DNA from: Reinekea marina
GTDB lineage: Bacteria; Pseudomonadota; Gammaproteobacteria; Pseudomonadales; Natronospirillaceae
Direction: 5' to 3'
DNA length: 64,000 nucleotides
Assembly: GCF_030409715.1 (NCBI RefSeq)
Contig: NZ_JAUFQI010000001.1
Location: 62,001-126,000, forward strand
How positions within the stretch are numbered: the stretch's first letter is position 1; every line of letters begins with the position of its first letter. Of the stretch, positions 1-8,669 are shown in pieces. The notes beneath the pieces are model-generated. The model was not told the DNA's origin. It worked only from the letters and a program-made list of their open reading frames with translations, and did not search any database. A program made the position numbers and the translations under genes.

Positions 1-102
1 CCCAATGCGAAAGCCACCTTCATTTACAGCGATCATGGTTAAAAACAAGATTAGAACGATCGCAACACTGCTGAAGGTATATAAGAACTCAGTTTGTGCC
101 AT
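1..102 (-). CDS. N-terminus of an unidentified membrane protein (partial)
   Basis: The first 34 codons run off the window edge. The ATG at 102-100 opens a polar stretch (MAQTEFLY) followed by a hydrophobic segment of about 15 residues rich in Val, Ile and Leu, which looks like a first transmembrane helix or uncleaved signal. The residues after it read NEGGFRIG. This could be a DUF4239-like or similar multi-pass protein, but that is a guess from a very short fragment. No clear Shine-Dalgarno is seen. Confidence 0.5.
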   Translation of the reverse strand, partial: MAQTEFLYTFSSVAIVLILFLTMIAVNEGGFRIG

Positions 103-245
103 TTGAATTTGCGCCTTTAGAAATTGAGGTACAGGTAATGGGATTAAAAACTTGCAGTTTTAGTAGCATATAGGGGTATGGGGTTATTCACCAGTTTTTG
201 AGGCGGTTTAGTAGCGAGTTTTGAGGTTCAAGTACATGCGGATGG

Positions 246-269
246 TCGCGTCTTCGCTTTGCTTCGAGC
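246..269. repeat. Dispersed copy of the 27-bp motif, slightly degenerate end
   Basis: This non-coding stretch between the partial membrane gene and the small basic protein gene carries the sequence tcgcgtcttcgctttgct followed by tcgagc. It matches 24 bases of the motif that ends each unit of the tandem array at 14691-15431. After it the match breaks down (acccct instead of gct). The rest of 103-353 shows nothing else I can name. Confidence 0.7.
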
Positions 270-316
270 ACCCCTAGTTAGTTGTAGTTTGTTTAGAATG
301 TTAGAACTTAGGATGG

Positions 317-343
317 TTGCGTTTTTGCTTTGCTTCGAACGCT
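317..343. repeat. Second, more diverged dispersed copy of the 27-bp motif
   Basis: Reads ttgcgtttttgctttgctt then cgaacgct, differing from the 27-bp array motif at a few positions but keeping its length and its cgct end. It lies about 70 bp from the copy at 246-269, in the same orientation, just beyond the stop codon of the small gene on the opposite strand. The two copies show the motif exists outside the tandem array. Confidence 0.6.
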
Positions 344-353
344 CCAACAGCGA

Positions 354-587
354 TTAATAAATGTAGGAGCCTTCGGAACGCAGTGTAGAGGTGATGTTTG
401 ATTTAGAAAAACGCTGTAACTGACGCACAATACTCGCCCAAAAAAAAGACCCACGATTGTGAGCCTCCTTTCTCCATTGCATTTTTTCTTTTTGCCGTTT
501 GGCTTTGTTGGTTTTTTCGTGTACACCGCCCTTTTTCATAATTGGGGCGAATGCATGTGGGTTTCGCTTGTGCTGTTTTTGAGCCAT
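354..587 (-). CDS. Small basic hypothetical protein (77 aa)
   Basis: I do not recognise the family. The protein is strongly basic, with the segment AFAPIMKKGGVHEKTNKAKR near residues 12-31, and has no membrane segment or signal peptide, so binding to RNA, the ribosome or DNA is possible but unproven. The start is supported by GGAG about 6 bases before the ATG; that SD lies inside the last codons of the upstream GIY-YIG gene, whose stop is 3 bases away, so the two are probably translated from one message. The last ~30 residues are less Lys-rich and could be a diverged or read-through tail. A small real gene is more likely than a spurious ORF. Confidence 0.55.
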   Translation of the reverse strand: MAQKQHKRNPHAFAPIMKKGGVHEKTNKAKRQKEKMQWRKEAHNRGSFFWASIVRQLQRFSKSNITSTLRSEGSYIY

Positions 588-590
588 TGG

Positions 591-881
591 TTACTCCTTT
601 TGCTCACGGATATAGGTTTGAATTAACGCCTGTTTTTTTAACTTTGGAAGTTTCCGCAATTGGTACTCCACTGCACTGGCTTTGGATCGGTTTTCACACG
701 GCTCGGCATACACCAGTTCAACGGGGCGTCGAGCTTGAGTATAGCGCGCACCTCCGACCAATTCACCATTATGTTGCCGAACTCGCCGATTTAAATCGGT
801 GGTGATGCCCGTATAGAGCGAATTGTCAGCGCACTTTACAAAATACACCCACCAAGGGCTTTCTTGAGCCATTACTTCCAT
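591..881 (-). CDS. GIY-YIG domain protein, YhbQ/UPF0213-like
   Basis: A single-domain GIY-YIG protein of 96 aa, the usual size of the UPF0213 group. The two signature strands are visible as WVYFVKCADNSLYTGIT (residues 11-27), followed by the conserved Arg of DLNRRVRQHN and a glutamate region EYQLRKLPKLKKQALI (about 72-87). Family members are metal-dependent nuclease folds; cellular roles of YhbQ-type proteins remain loosely defined, so no specific substrate is claimed. Start is either this ATG (MEVMAQ) or the ATG three codons later; the sequence does not settle it. It precedes a small basic protein gene with a 3-base gap. Confidence 0.85.
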   Translation of the reverse strand: MEVMAQESPWWVYFVKCADNSLYTGITTDLNRRVRQHNGELVGGARYTQARRPVELVYAEPCENRSKASAVEYQLRKLPKLKKQALIQTYIREQKE

Positions 882-948
882 CTTTTTTGCACATTGTCGT
901 GTGAAACTTTAACAAACTACCAACGATGCCACCATTTAAAGGGTTGTT

Positions 949-2427
949 ATGCTAAATAAAATATTAATTCCTGCCATTATCATTGCCGCCGCACTGATCG
1001 GTTATCAGCTGATGAACGCCGATGAAGCGCCCAGCGGGGCTCGCCAATCAACACCAGCGGCGACGACTAAAACACCTGAGTCAAGCTCAGGAGAAGCCAA
1101 TCAAACACCGCCTGCTAACCGAGGTAACCGCGAACGCCCGGCGAATGCCAACCGAGAATCAACACCCAATGCTGAAAGTGCAGATAGATCAGGTAGAGCT
1201 AATAGTAATGAAAGCACTGAAAGCGCTAATGGCGAAATATCGGAACAAACGGCGACAAGTAATCAACCACAACGTGGTGGTGGCGGTGGTGGTTTACGCA
1301 GCGGCGTTTTAGCCAGCCAGGGAGCTACCGCGGTTGAAGTTCAACGTGCGGTGTCTTATGAAGGCGCTTCTCAATTAAAAGTCTTTGGGGTGATCGATGC
1401 TCAAGAAAAAGCCATCATCACAGCACAAAGCAACGCCACGGTGACAAAAATTCTCGTTAAAGAAGGCGAGAAGGTCGAGCCGAACCAAGCCATTGCTCAA
1501 CTAACGGATTCGAATATAACCGCGGCACTGGCACAAAAGCAGGCGTCATTAAGTGAGCTCGAAGCGCGTTTACGCAACGAAGCGCTGAAGCATGAAAACG
1601 ATAAAGCTTCACTTGCCATTGAGAAAGAACTATTGGCCATTGCAAAAAACAGCGTAGACCGATTCTCCAATTTAGGCTCTCAACAACTGAGCTCAAGTTC
1701 CGATTATGAGAGCGCGCTAAAAGCATACCAAGCCCAATTAATGTCGGTTCAAAACCGTGAACTGACCATTGCACAATATGCCGATACCTTGGCTCAATCT
1801 AACGCTCAGCGTGCCTCATTACAAAGCCAAATTGAACAAAGCCAACTACTCGTGAATGCGTTATCGCCATCGAGTGAATTTGCCGGCGTTGTGGCTAAAC
1901 TGCCTATCAATCAAGGGCAAATTTTAAAATCTGGCGAAACCCTAGCTGAGTTATACAACCCGAGCTCCTTAGCGGCTTATGTTCGAGTGCCTCTACGCTA
2001 TCGGCTGGATAATTTTGATTTAACGAACATTACCGCAACCGATGCCAGTGGCCGTACTTGGTTAGCCCAAGCCATTCGCCCCATCAGTGAAAGCGGTGCT
2101 CAACGAATTACCTTTACACCAGAGTTTCCGCTCGCCTCTGCACCCTTACCAGGAACCCACCTTGCGTTAACGCTGAATTTCCCTATAGAAAAAAATGCCG
2201 TTGAAGTGCCTATTACCGCCGTGTACGACCAACAACGTGTCTACCTATTTCAGCGTGGCACTATTTCACCTGTCGACATTGAATTGATCGGGCAAACGGA
2301 TCAAGGCTTTTTAATTGCCGCGCCGGAACTTTCAAATGAATCAGCCATGATAGTGACCACTCGCTTGAATAACCCAATTACCGGAATGGCTGTATCATTG
2401 GTTCAGTCTACAGGTGGCCGACCATGA
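949..2427 (+). CDS. RND efflux periplasmic adaptor (HlyD/MFP family)
   Basis: Membrane-fusion protein that would bridge the inner-membrane RND pump encoded next to it and an outer-membrane channel. An N-terminal hydrophobic anchor (residues 3-22) is followed by an unusually long, low-complexity linker (about 25-125) rich in Asn, Ser, Glu, Pro and Arg and ending in a run of six Gly. The biotinyl-lipoyl-like half-motif lies around GVIDAQEKAIITAQSN and KILVKEGEKVEPNQAI, then an alpha-helical hairpin rich in Gln, Ala and Leu, then beta-barrel domains. Typical adaptors are near 370-400 aa, so the extra length is mostly the linker. AAGGG lies about 5 bases before the ATG. Its stop overlaps the pump start (ATGATGA), indicating translational coupling. 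No outer-membrane partner is encoded nearby. Confidence 0.93.
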   Translation: MLNKILIPAIIIAAALIGYQLMNADEAPSGARQSTPAATTKTPESSSGEANQTPPANRGNRERPANANRESTPNAESADRSGRANSNESTESANGEISEQTATSNQPQRGGGGGGLRSGVLASQGATAVEVQRAVSYEGASQLKVFGVIDAQEKAIITAQSNATVTKILVKEGEKVEPNQAIAQLTDSNITAALAQKQASLSELEARLRNEALKHENDKASLAIEKELLAIAKNSVDRFSNLGSQQLSSSSDYESALKAYQAQLMSVQNRELTIAQYADTLAQSNAQRASLQSQIEQSQLLVNALSPSSEFAGVVAKLPINQGQILKSGETLAELYNPSSLAAYVRVPLRYRLDNFDLTNITATDASGRTWLAQAIRPISESGAQRITFTPEFPLASAPLPGTHLALTLNFPIEKNAVEVPITAVYDQQRVYLFQRGTISPVDIELIGQTDQGFLIAAPELSNESAMIVTTRLNNPITGMAVSLVQSTGGRP

Positions 2428-5400
2428 TGAAATGGATCGAAACATTCGCCAACCATAAAATTGCCGCAAACGGTGCCATGATACTCATCATCGCGTTGGG
2501 TTTATGGAGTGTCGGGAAAATCAACAACCAGTTTTTTCCAGACTTCGAAACCTCTCGCATATCTGCCAGCGTTAGCTGGAGTGGCGTAAGCGCTGAAGAT
2601 ATGTACAACACAACCGGAGCGCCGTTACAACAAGCGCTTATCGGTTTACCAGAACTCGATGGCATCACCACCAGCGCCAGTGAAGGCCGAGTGAGTTTGT
2701 CGATCGGTGTCAGTGATCGTGCCGAGAGTGTCGAAGCTGCGGCTGATTTAGTAGAAGAAACGCTGGCAGCGGTTTCTTTGCCTGAAGACGCGGGTGAGGT
2801 AAATGTGTCCATGCCGCAACGCCGTGAGAACGTTGCTGACTTTCTACTGTATGGAGACGTTGGCTTAGATGAACTAGCATCCTATGCCTATAGCGTTCAG
2901 TCTGATCTATTGCAGACGGGGTTTGCACAGGTCAGCCTGCAGGGTATTCCAAGCCAAGAAGTTCAAGTCAGTGTCGCTATGGAGACATTACTCGATACTG
3001 GCCTAACCCTAGCCCAAATATCTCAGAGCATTGAACAAGAATACACACCGTCACCTGCGGGTACGTCGAGTGGTGATTCCATTACCTTGCAGCTGCGCTC
3101 GCAAACACCTGAAATTGAATTAAACAGTTTGTTAAATACCGTCGTGCAATCTTTAGAAGATGGCAGCGTGCTTACCTTGGCCGATGTTGCGACGGTTAAA
3201 CAAATTGAAGCCAAGCAATCGAACCAACTCTACTTCGAAGGCTTACCGGCGATTCGCATTTCGCTGTTAAGAACTTTAGGCGAAGATACGTTAGAAAACG
3301 CCGAGCTGATGAATCAATGGTTGGAAGAATTTATTCCGACACTTCCGCAAAGCGTTCAGCTGCATATTTATAACGAAACGTGGAAGATTGTTGAATCGCA
3401 ATTGTCGTTGCTTATAGACAACGGTTTGTTAGGCATGGCCTTGGTGTTGGTTACGTTATTTATCTTTTTAAATACTCGATTAGCGTTTTGGGTAGCGCTA
3501 GGTATTCCGATTAGTTTTTTCGCAACGTTCATCATTATGGCTCAATTAGGCATATCGATGAACACCATCAGTTTGTTCGGCTTTATGATTGCGCTGGGCA
3601 TCATTGTCGATGACGCAATTGTAGTGGGCGAACAAGCCAGAGCGTATCAACAGCAAGGTTTACCTGCCAACGCAGCGTCTCTAAAAGCCGCTAAAAAAAT
3701 GTGGCCGCCTGTTCTAGCGTCTAGCTTAACCACCATTGCTGCTTTTTTACCCCTAACCTTTATTAGTGGCCCCATTGGTCGTTTATCGGTAGATTTGCCA
3801 GTGATTGTAACGATCGCGATTGTTGCCTCACTGATTGAATGCTTCTTAATTCTTCCGGGGCATTTATCTCACAGCAACCATAAAGAAGATCGGCCCTTCC
3901 GTAAAAAAATGGACGCGGGTTATAACTTTGTACGCGACCAATACTTCCGCCCTATCGTTCGCTGGAGCTTAACGCACCGCGCTATCCTTATTTCGATGAT
4001 TGTGGCGGGTTTTATCATCGCCGTTGGGATGATCACTAGCCGAACCGTACCCTTTCAATTTCAGCCATCGGTGGAAGCGCCTAGTTTATCGGTCAGTGTG
4101 GCTTTTACCGAAGGAGCCGACCAAACCAAAGTGGATAATTTTGTCGATCACTTAGCCGACACATTGCAAGCCGTGGAAGATGAAACAGGCTACGACTTTA
4201 TTAAAACCGCCCTAATTACTCGAAACCAGGGCAACCAAGGGAATCAAGCACGGATCGATGTTGAGCTTATCAGCGATCAAAATCGACCTTACACCAACCA
4301 AGAACTCGTCAATCAGTGGCGTCAAGCCACCAACTTACCCTCAGAGATCGACAGCATTTCATTTGGTCGAGGCCGACGTTGGGGCGGTGAATCAGGTGAT
4401 ATCAGCATTGAACTCAGTGGCAGTAACGTTACCTTGTTAAAGGCTGCTGCGCTTGAGTTACAAAACAGATTAGAAGCGCTCGATGCGTTATCGGATGCAA
4501 CGGATACGCTCGCCTATGGAGATGAACAACTTCAATTTTCCTTGACTCCTCTAGCGATAGACCTAGGGATAACCGAAGCAACCTTGGCAAACTTTTTAAG
4601 ACAACATATTGAAGGTGTTAAAGCGACAACGGTGATTGATGGCAGCCAAACGTTTGATGTGATTGTCATGCTTCCAGAAGCTCAGCGCAGAACCATTAAT
4701 GAAATTATGGCGCTGCCTTATCGACTAGCGGACAATAGCTTGGTGCCAATGCAAGATCTGATCAACAGTTCTTATCAACGTGGTATTGAAACGATTCGAG
4801 CGCAAGACGGTGTCATTTCTGCCAGTGTTTCGGCAACACTCGATACCGATCAGATGACCAGCGACAGTATGTACACTTTACTTGAAGAATCTGTGTTACC
4901 AGCGTTCGCGGCTCAGTATGGCGGCATAGACGTTGAGTTGGCCGGAGATGCTCAAGAGCAAGAACAGTTTTTTGCTGAAACAATGTTAATACTGTTGGCG
5001 GTGCTTGCCCTCATTTATGGCATTCTCGCTTGGGTGTTTGAGAGCTGGATTTGGCCACTGGCCATTCTAGCGACCATTCCGTTTGGTTTAACAGGCGCTA
5101 TTTTTGGGCACTGGATTATCGACTTACCATTATCGTCTTTATCGATCCTTGGTCTGTTTGGTTTATCGGGCATTGTGATTAATGACAGCATTGTATTAAT
5201 CAGCGTGTACCAAGAATTACGCGACGAAGGCTTGGAAATAGTTCACGCACTCGAAGAAGCGGTAGCGCGTAGGTTAAGACCGGTTATTTTAACCACCGTG
5301 ACCACAATGTCAGGGTTGACGCCCTTCTTATTTGAGACCAGTCTCGACGCTGAGTTTTTAAAGCCAATCGCAGCGGGGATCGTATTTGGTCTACTGTTTG

Positions 5401-5486
5401 GTACCACCTTAATCTTGCTGTTTGTGCCTGCTTTATTATTGACGATTGAGCAAATCAAACTAAAGTTAAACTTGATACGACAATAA
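2424..5486 (+). CDS. RND efflux transporter, inner-membrane pump (HAE1-like)
   Basis: A full-length resistance-nodulation-division pump of 1020 aa (AcrB/MexB-type proteins are 1020-1050). The protein shows the expected two-fold plan: TM1 (about 12-32), a large periplasmic loop, TM2-6 (about 335-490) and TM7, loop, TM8-12. The proton-relay Asp pair is visible in TM4 as IALGIIVDDAIVVGE. The second half ends in the typical GLSGIVINDSIVLI and RRLRPVILTT segments. Substrate cannot be told from sequence; the divergent porter loops suggest a branch away from classical AcrB. It is co-translated with the adaptor gene through a 4-base overlap. A hairpin (5499-5526) follows the stop. Confidence 0.95.
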   Translation: MMKWIETFANHKIAANGAMILIIALGLWSVGKINNQFFPDFETSRISASVSWSGVSAEDMYNTTGAPLQQALIGLPELDGITTSASEGRVSLSIGVSDRAESVEAAADLVEETLAAVSLPEDAGEVNVSMPQRRENVADFLLYGDVGLDELASYAYSVQSDLLQTGFAQVSLQGIPSQEVQVSVAMETLLDTGLTLAQISQSIEQEYTPSPAGTSSGDSITLQLRSQTPEIELNSLLNTVVQSLEDGSVLTLADVATVKQIEAKQSNQLYFEGLPAIRISLLRTLGEDTLENAELMNQWLEEFIPTLPQSVQLHIYNETWKIVESQLSLLIDNGLLGMALVLVTLFIFLNTRLAFWVALGIPISFFATFIIMAQLGISMNTISLFGFMIALGIIVDDAIVVGEQARAYQQQGLPANAASLKAAKKMWPPVLASSLTTIAAFLPLTFISGPIGRLSVDLPVIVTIAIVASLIECFLILPGHLSHSNHKEDRPFRKKMDAGYNFVRDQYFRPIVRWSLTHRAILISMIVAGFIIAVGMITSRTVPFQFQPSVEAPSLSVSVAFTEGADQTKVDNFVDHLADTLQAVEDETGYDFIKTALITRNQGNQGNQARIDVELISDQNRPYTNQELVNQWRQATNLPSEIDSISFGRGRRWGGESGDISIELSGSNVTLLKAAALELQNRLEALDALSDATDTLAYGDEQLQFSLTPLAIDLGITEATLANFLRQHIEGVKATTVIDGSQTFDVIVMLPEAQRRTINEIMALPYRLADNSLVPMQDLINSSYQRGIETIRAQDGVISASVSATLDTDQMTSDSMYTLLEESVLPAFAAQYGGIDVELAGDAQEQEQFFAETMLILLAVLALIYGILAWVFESWIWPLAILATIPFGLTGAIFGHWIIDLPLSSLSILGLFGLSGIVINDSIVLISVYQELRDEGLEIVHALEEAVARRLRPVILTTVTTMSGLTPFLFETSLDAEFLKPIAAGIVFGLLFGTTLILLFVPALLLTIEQIKLKLNLIRQ

Positions 5487-5498
5487 GTTGACCGGCCA

Positions 5499-5526
5499 AA
5501 GGGCAATTTTCAATCAAATTGCCCTT
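5499..5526 (+). terminator. Hairpin after the RND pump gene
   Basis: AAGGGCAATTT and AAATTGCCCTT form a perfect 11-bp stem with a 6-base loop, 12 bases after the pump stop codon. No clean T-run follows (aaatacc), so it may be a weak terminator or an mRNA 3' end stabiliser. Confidence 0.55.
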
Positions 5527-5593
5527 AAATACCTTAAAATAGGCGTCAAATTGCACAAATGCGGCGCAAATTAAAGAAATTTGGCTCTTGCCG

Positions 5594-5622
5594 TTCAAAA
5601 ACCGAACGTATGTCGCTATAGT
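5594..5622 (+). promoter_or_regulatory. Candidate sigma-70 promoter of the binding-protein gene
   Basis: TTCAAA (5594-5599), a 17-base spacer and TATAGT (5617-5622) precede the ATG by 34 bases. The -35 sits in a small inverted repeat, CGTTC...GAACG (5592-5608). An A-rich stretch AAAAATAA (5633-5640) lies between promoter and SD and also fits the AAnAAnAA pattern, but in such A-rich sequence that is weak evidence. Confidence 0.4.
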
Positions 5623-5656
5623 CGGGCAACTAAAAAATAATTAGATCGAGAGTTCA

Positions 5657-6445
5657 ATGAAAAAGTCAATCGTCATTACGTCGGTCGCTGTCATCGCAAT
5701 ACTTGGCGCTGCAGCAGGCTGGTGGTACTCAAGTAATCAAATCGCTCCATTGGAATATACCACGGTTAAAATAGGTGTTGATGCACCTTACCCTCCCTAT
5801 GAATTTTTTGATAGCAATGGAGAGCTCACAGGCTTTGAAGTCGAACTTGGAAACTCCATGTGCAGCTACTTAAACATAAAATGTGAGTGGGTGGTAACGC
5901 CTTGGGATTCCATAATTGATGACTTAAATGCAGGTAAGTTCGATATGATCATGTCTTCCATGTCTATCGAATCTGAGCGTAAAAAGCTGGTTGATTTCAG
6001 TGACCCTTATTATTCTACGCCGTCAGTTTATTTTGCTCGAAAGGGGGATTTTTTTGAAGGGACGTCTGTCTCTGATCTAAAAGGCAAAAAAGTAGCCGTT
6101 CAATCGGGCACCCTACAATATAAGCACTTAGTAGAAGAATATGGCGACAATATAACCATCTTAACATTCGATGGTTGGGATGGCGTCAGTGCATCGTTCC
6201 GTTCAGGGGAAGCCGATGTGGTATTGACCGATTACCCACAATGGGAAGGCGAGTTTATGTTAGAAGGCGTCTACGAAGTTATTGGTGAGCCACTTCAAAT
6301 TGGTGATGGCGTTGGCATAGCCTTCCGTAAGTCTGACGAGAACTTAAGAAAAGCGATGAACAAAGCCTTAGATAACGCCAAAACCTATGGCGATTTCCAG
6401 CGCTTCCGTCGTAAGTATTTCTTCTATGACATTATGGTGAAGTAA
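5657..6445 (+). CDS. Periplasmic amino-acid-binding protein (type 3 SBP, HisJ/ArtJ-like)
   Basis: Solute-binding protein of the bacterial extracellular protein 3 family, 262 aa, typical length. An N-terminal hydrophobic segment (5-23) serves as signal or anchor. The mature part opens with the family pattern IGVDAPYPPYEFFDSNGEL and GFEVELGNSMC, followed by MIMSSMSIESERKKLVDFS, the ligand-pocket and Ser/Arg segment that contacts the amino-acid carboxylate in polar amino-acid binders. Basic or polar amino acids are the likely ligands, by family only. No permease or ATPase gene is adjacent, so it is an orphan that would dock on a transporter encoded elsewhere. SD GAGAG lies 4 bases before the ATG. 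Two terminator hairpins follow. Confidence 0.9.
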   Translation: MKKSIVITSVAVIAILGAAAGWWYSSNQIAPLEYTTVKIGVDAPYPPYEFFDSNGELTGFEVELGNSMCSYLNIKCEWVVTPWDSIIDDLNAGKFDMIMSSMSIESERKKLVDFSDPYYSTPSVYFARKGDFFEGTSVSDLKGKKVAVQSGTLQYKHLVEEYGDNITILTFDGWDGVSASFRSGEADVVLTDYPQWEGEFMLEGVYEVIGEPLQIGDGVGIAFRKSDENLRKAMNKALDNAKTYGDFQRFRRKYFFYDIMVK

Positions 6446-6464
6446 TTTGAATCGTTGTTGAAGG

Positions 6465-6488
6465 AGGCCGCTTTTAGCGGCCTTTTTT
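6465..6488 (+). terminator. Rho-independent terminator after the binding-protein gene
   Basis: AGGCCGCT and AGCGGCCT make an 8-bp GC-rich stem with a three-T loop, followed by a T-run. It starts 20 bases after the stop codon. Confidence 0.9.
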
Positions 6489-6498
6489 CATTTGTAAC

Positions 6499-6539
6499 CC
6501 TACTAATTTCCAAATATGGAATCATTTAGTAGGTTTTTT
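6499..6539 (+). terminator. Second, tandem terminator-like hairpin
   Basis: CCTACTAA and TTAGTAGG pair, with an inner TCCA/TGGA helix, and are followed by six T residues on the + strand. It abuts the stop codon of the convergent gene and would back up the terminator at 6465-6488. Confidence 0.55.
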
Positions 6540-7038
6540 AGCTGTGCAAATCGCATAGTTCTAACTGCTTAAACGCCCAAAGCCCATTCGTTCTCTCGAT
6601 CGTAAGGCAATGTGTTTGTACTCGATAAACTTGCTCGCTTGAACTCTTTTCAATCAGTTGCCATTGCTCTTTAACTTTGGGCAAAGCACGTATTCTTTGA
6701 TTCAACCAAGCCACTACGGCTTTGTCATCTTTTAAAAACTCAGTGGCTAAAGGCATCATCAAAGTACTCGCCTCATTTGGTGCTTCTATATTAGAAGCTT
6801 TTAGCTGACTAATGAGCTGCATTTCAATGAGACTTTTATATTGCTCTCGCACGTGCTGGATTGCGGTAGTCGATAACGCAACTTTTTGAGAAGTTCGAAT
6901 GTCATCCACAAGTTGAGCAGGCGCTGAAATATGTGTTGACCGCCAAGAAATTAAAAAGGTAATACTGATCGCTATGATCAAAACTACGATCAAACCAGTA
7001 ATCTGTTTCACTCTTTTTGCTGTGGTTAAGATATACAC
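6538..7038 (-). CDS. Hypothetical single-pass envelope protein (166 aa)
   Basis: Family not recognised. Basic residues (KRVK) precede one hydrophobic segment (about 12-31), so the protein is likely anchored in the inner membrane with a periplasmic domain of about 130 residues. Two Cys near the C-terminus (CLTIERTNG and LELCDLHS) could form a disulphide. The only start that fits is GTG at 7038, because an in-frame stop lies six codons upstream; no SD is evident there. It stands alone, convergent to the binding-protein gene and divergent from comM. Confidence 0.6.
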   Translation of the reverse strand: MYILTTAKRVKQITGLIVVLIIAISITFLISWRSTHISAPAQLVDDIRTSQKVALSTTAIQHVREQYKSLIEMQLISQLKASNIEAPNEASTLMMPLATEFLKDDKAVVAWLNQRIRALPKVKEQWQLIEKSSSEQVYRVQTHCLTIERTNGLWAFKQLELCDLHS

Positions 7039-7151
7039 GGAAGGAGAAAGCCTTTATTGAGAAATTGATCACAAAGAATTCATGGGTGCCTTGTTGATTC
7101 TACCCAAGTTAATTAGGCTGGCCTAGTAATTTTGTCACAGCAAGGATGCCT

Positions 7152-8654
7152 ATGACACTCGCCGTAACTTATAGCCGTGCCCACGTGGGTATGGAGGCTC
7201 CACTCGTCACCATCGAAGTACACATATCTGGAGGCTTGCCTGCCTTTTCAATTGTGGGTTTGGCTGAAACGGCCGTACGTGAAGCCAAAGAACGAGTTCG
7301 CTCAGCTATTTTGAATAGCCAATTTGATTTCCCCAATGGCCGGATCACCGTCAATATGGCGCCGGCCGACCTCCCTAAACAAGGTGGGCAATTTGATCTC
7401 GCCATAGCTTTGGGTATTCTCGCCGCCAGTGAACAGATTGCAATAGAAACGCTCAACACTTACGAATGGTTGGGTGAATTATCGCTTTCAGGGCATTTAA
7501 GCAACGGTCCTGGCGCATTACCTGCTGCCATGGCCTGCCACAAGGCTGGCCGTGCTTTAGTTTGCACAACTCAAAACGCCCAAGAAGCCGTGCTGGTTAA
7601 AGAGGCCAACGTGTACGGTGCCAGCCACCTGCTAGAAGTGTGTCGAATGTTAAAAGATGCCGACTTTACACTGTCCACGCCTACGGCGAGTGTTGAACCC
7701 AATGCACAACACTACCCCTGCATGTCTGATGTAAAAGGGCAAACCAGTGCTCGCAGAGCCTTAGAAATAGCCGCTGCGGGCAAACATAATTTATTGCTTT
7801 TTGGTCCACCGGGAACGGGCAAAACTCTGCTGGCCTCTCGATTACCTGGGCTTCTGCCTTCAATGACAGATTCTCAAGCGCTTGAAGTTGCAGCGGTGCA
7901 ATCCGTCGCAGGGCTTCCTCTTACATGGCAGCAAAGACCATTTCGAAGCCCGCATCACTCGGCTTCAGCGGCCGCTTTAATTGGCGGCGGCAGTATTCCT
8001 AAGCCGGGTGAAGTCACTTTGGCGCACCAAGGCGTGCTATTCTTAGATGAGTTACCAGAGTTCCCTCGCCATGTTCTCGACGTGTTACGCGAACCTCTTG
8101 AAAGCCACGAAGTGTGCATTTCAAGGGCAGCACGCCAATGCACTTTCCCGGCTGGGTTTCAGTTGGTGGCAGCCATGAACCCGACACCCGGCGGCTATGG
8201 TGCCGATGACCCACGTTCAAAACGATATTCACCCGATCAAATTCAACGCTACATTTCGCGATTATCCGGTCCATTTCTCGATCGCATAGACCTCCATATA
8301 GAAGTCCCTACACTCCCTAAAGAGCTGTTATTAACAGACCAACCCGCTGAAAGCAGCAAAGATATCAGAGTAAGAGTTGAACAAGCATGGCAAGCACAGT
8401 TGTCACGTCAGGGTTGTTCAAACAGTGAGTTGTCGGGGAAACAGTTAGAATCTATTTGTAAAGTGTCCGCAGCCGAAAAGGCACTGTTGGATAATGCCAT
8501 TGATCGGCTGGGGTTAAGTGCTCGTGCCTACCATCGAATTTTAAAAGTGGCGCGCACTGTGGCCGATTTAAAAAACCAGCCACTCATTGATAAGCCCGCA
8601 ATCATTGAAGCGTTAAATTGCAGGCAGCTAGAAAAACTACTGGGTAAATGGTAG
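7152..8654 (+). CDS. comM: ComM/YifB family AAA+ ATPase
   Basis: AAA+ helicase-like protein of the Mg-chelatase-like YifB/ComM group, 500 aa. ComM promotes branch migration of the incoming strand during natural transformation in Haemophilus and Vibrio; most gammaproteobacteria keep the gene whether or not they are competent. Visible: the N-terminal ChlI domain (VEVHISGGLPAFSIVGL-like opening, residues 20-36), Walker A GPPGTGKTLLAS (about 218-229), Walker B GVLFLDELPEF (about 295-305), and the C-terminal Mg-chelatase segment with RAYHRILKVARTVADL. I place the start at the second ATG: AAGGA at 7142-7146 sits 5 bases before it but would overlap the first ATG at 7146. Confidence 0.95.
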   Translation: MTLAVTYSRAHVGMEAPLVTIEVHISGGLPAFSIVGLAETAVREAKERVRSAILNSQFDFPNGRITVNMAPADLPKQGGQFDLAIALGILAASEQIAIETLNTYEWLGELSLSGHLSNGPGALPAAMACHKAGRALVCTTQNAQEAVLVKEANVYGASHLLEVCRMLKDADFTLSTPTASVEPNAQHYPCMSDVKGQTSARRALEIAAAGKHNLLLFGPPGTGKTLLASRLPGLLPSMTDSQALEVAAVQSVAGLPLTWQQRPFRSPHHSASAAALIGGGSIPKPGEVTLAHQGVLFLDELPEFPRHVLDVLREPLESHEVCISRAARQCTFPAGFQLVAAMNPTPGGYGADDPRSKRYSPDQIQRYISRLSGPFLDRIDLHIEVPTLPKELLLTDQPAESSKDIRVRVEQAWQAQLSRQGCSNSELSGKQLESICKVSAAEKALLDNAIDRLGLSARAYHRILKVARTVADLKNQPLIDKPAIIEALNCRQLEKLLGKW

Positions 8655-8669
8655 GGGTGGAAACCTCTA

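Noticed and set aside
308..526. 72-aa minus-strand frame overlapping the small basic protein gene
   Set aside because: It lies in another frame of the 354-587 gene, which has the better SD and basic composition, and it runs into the repeat motif.
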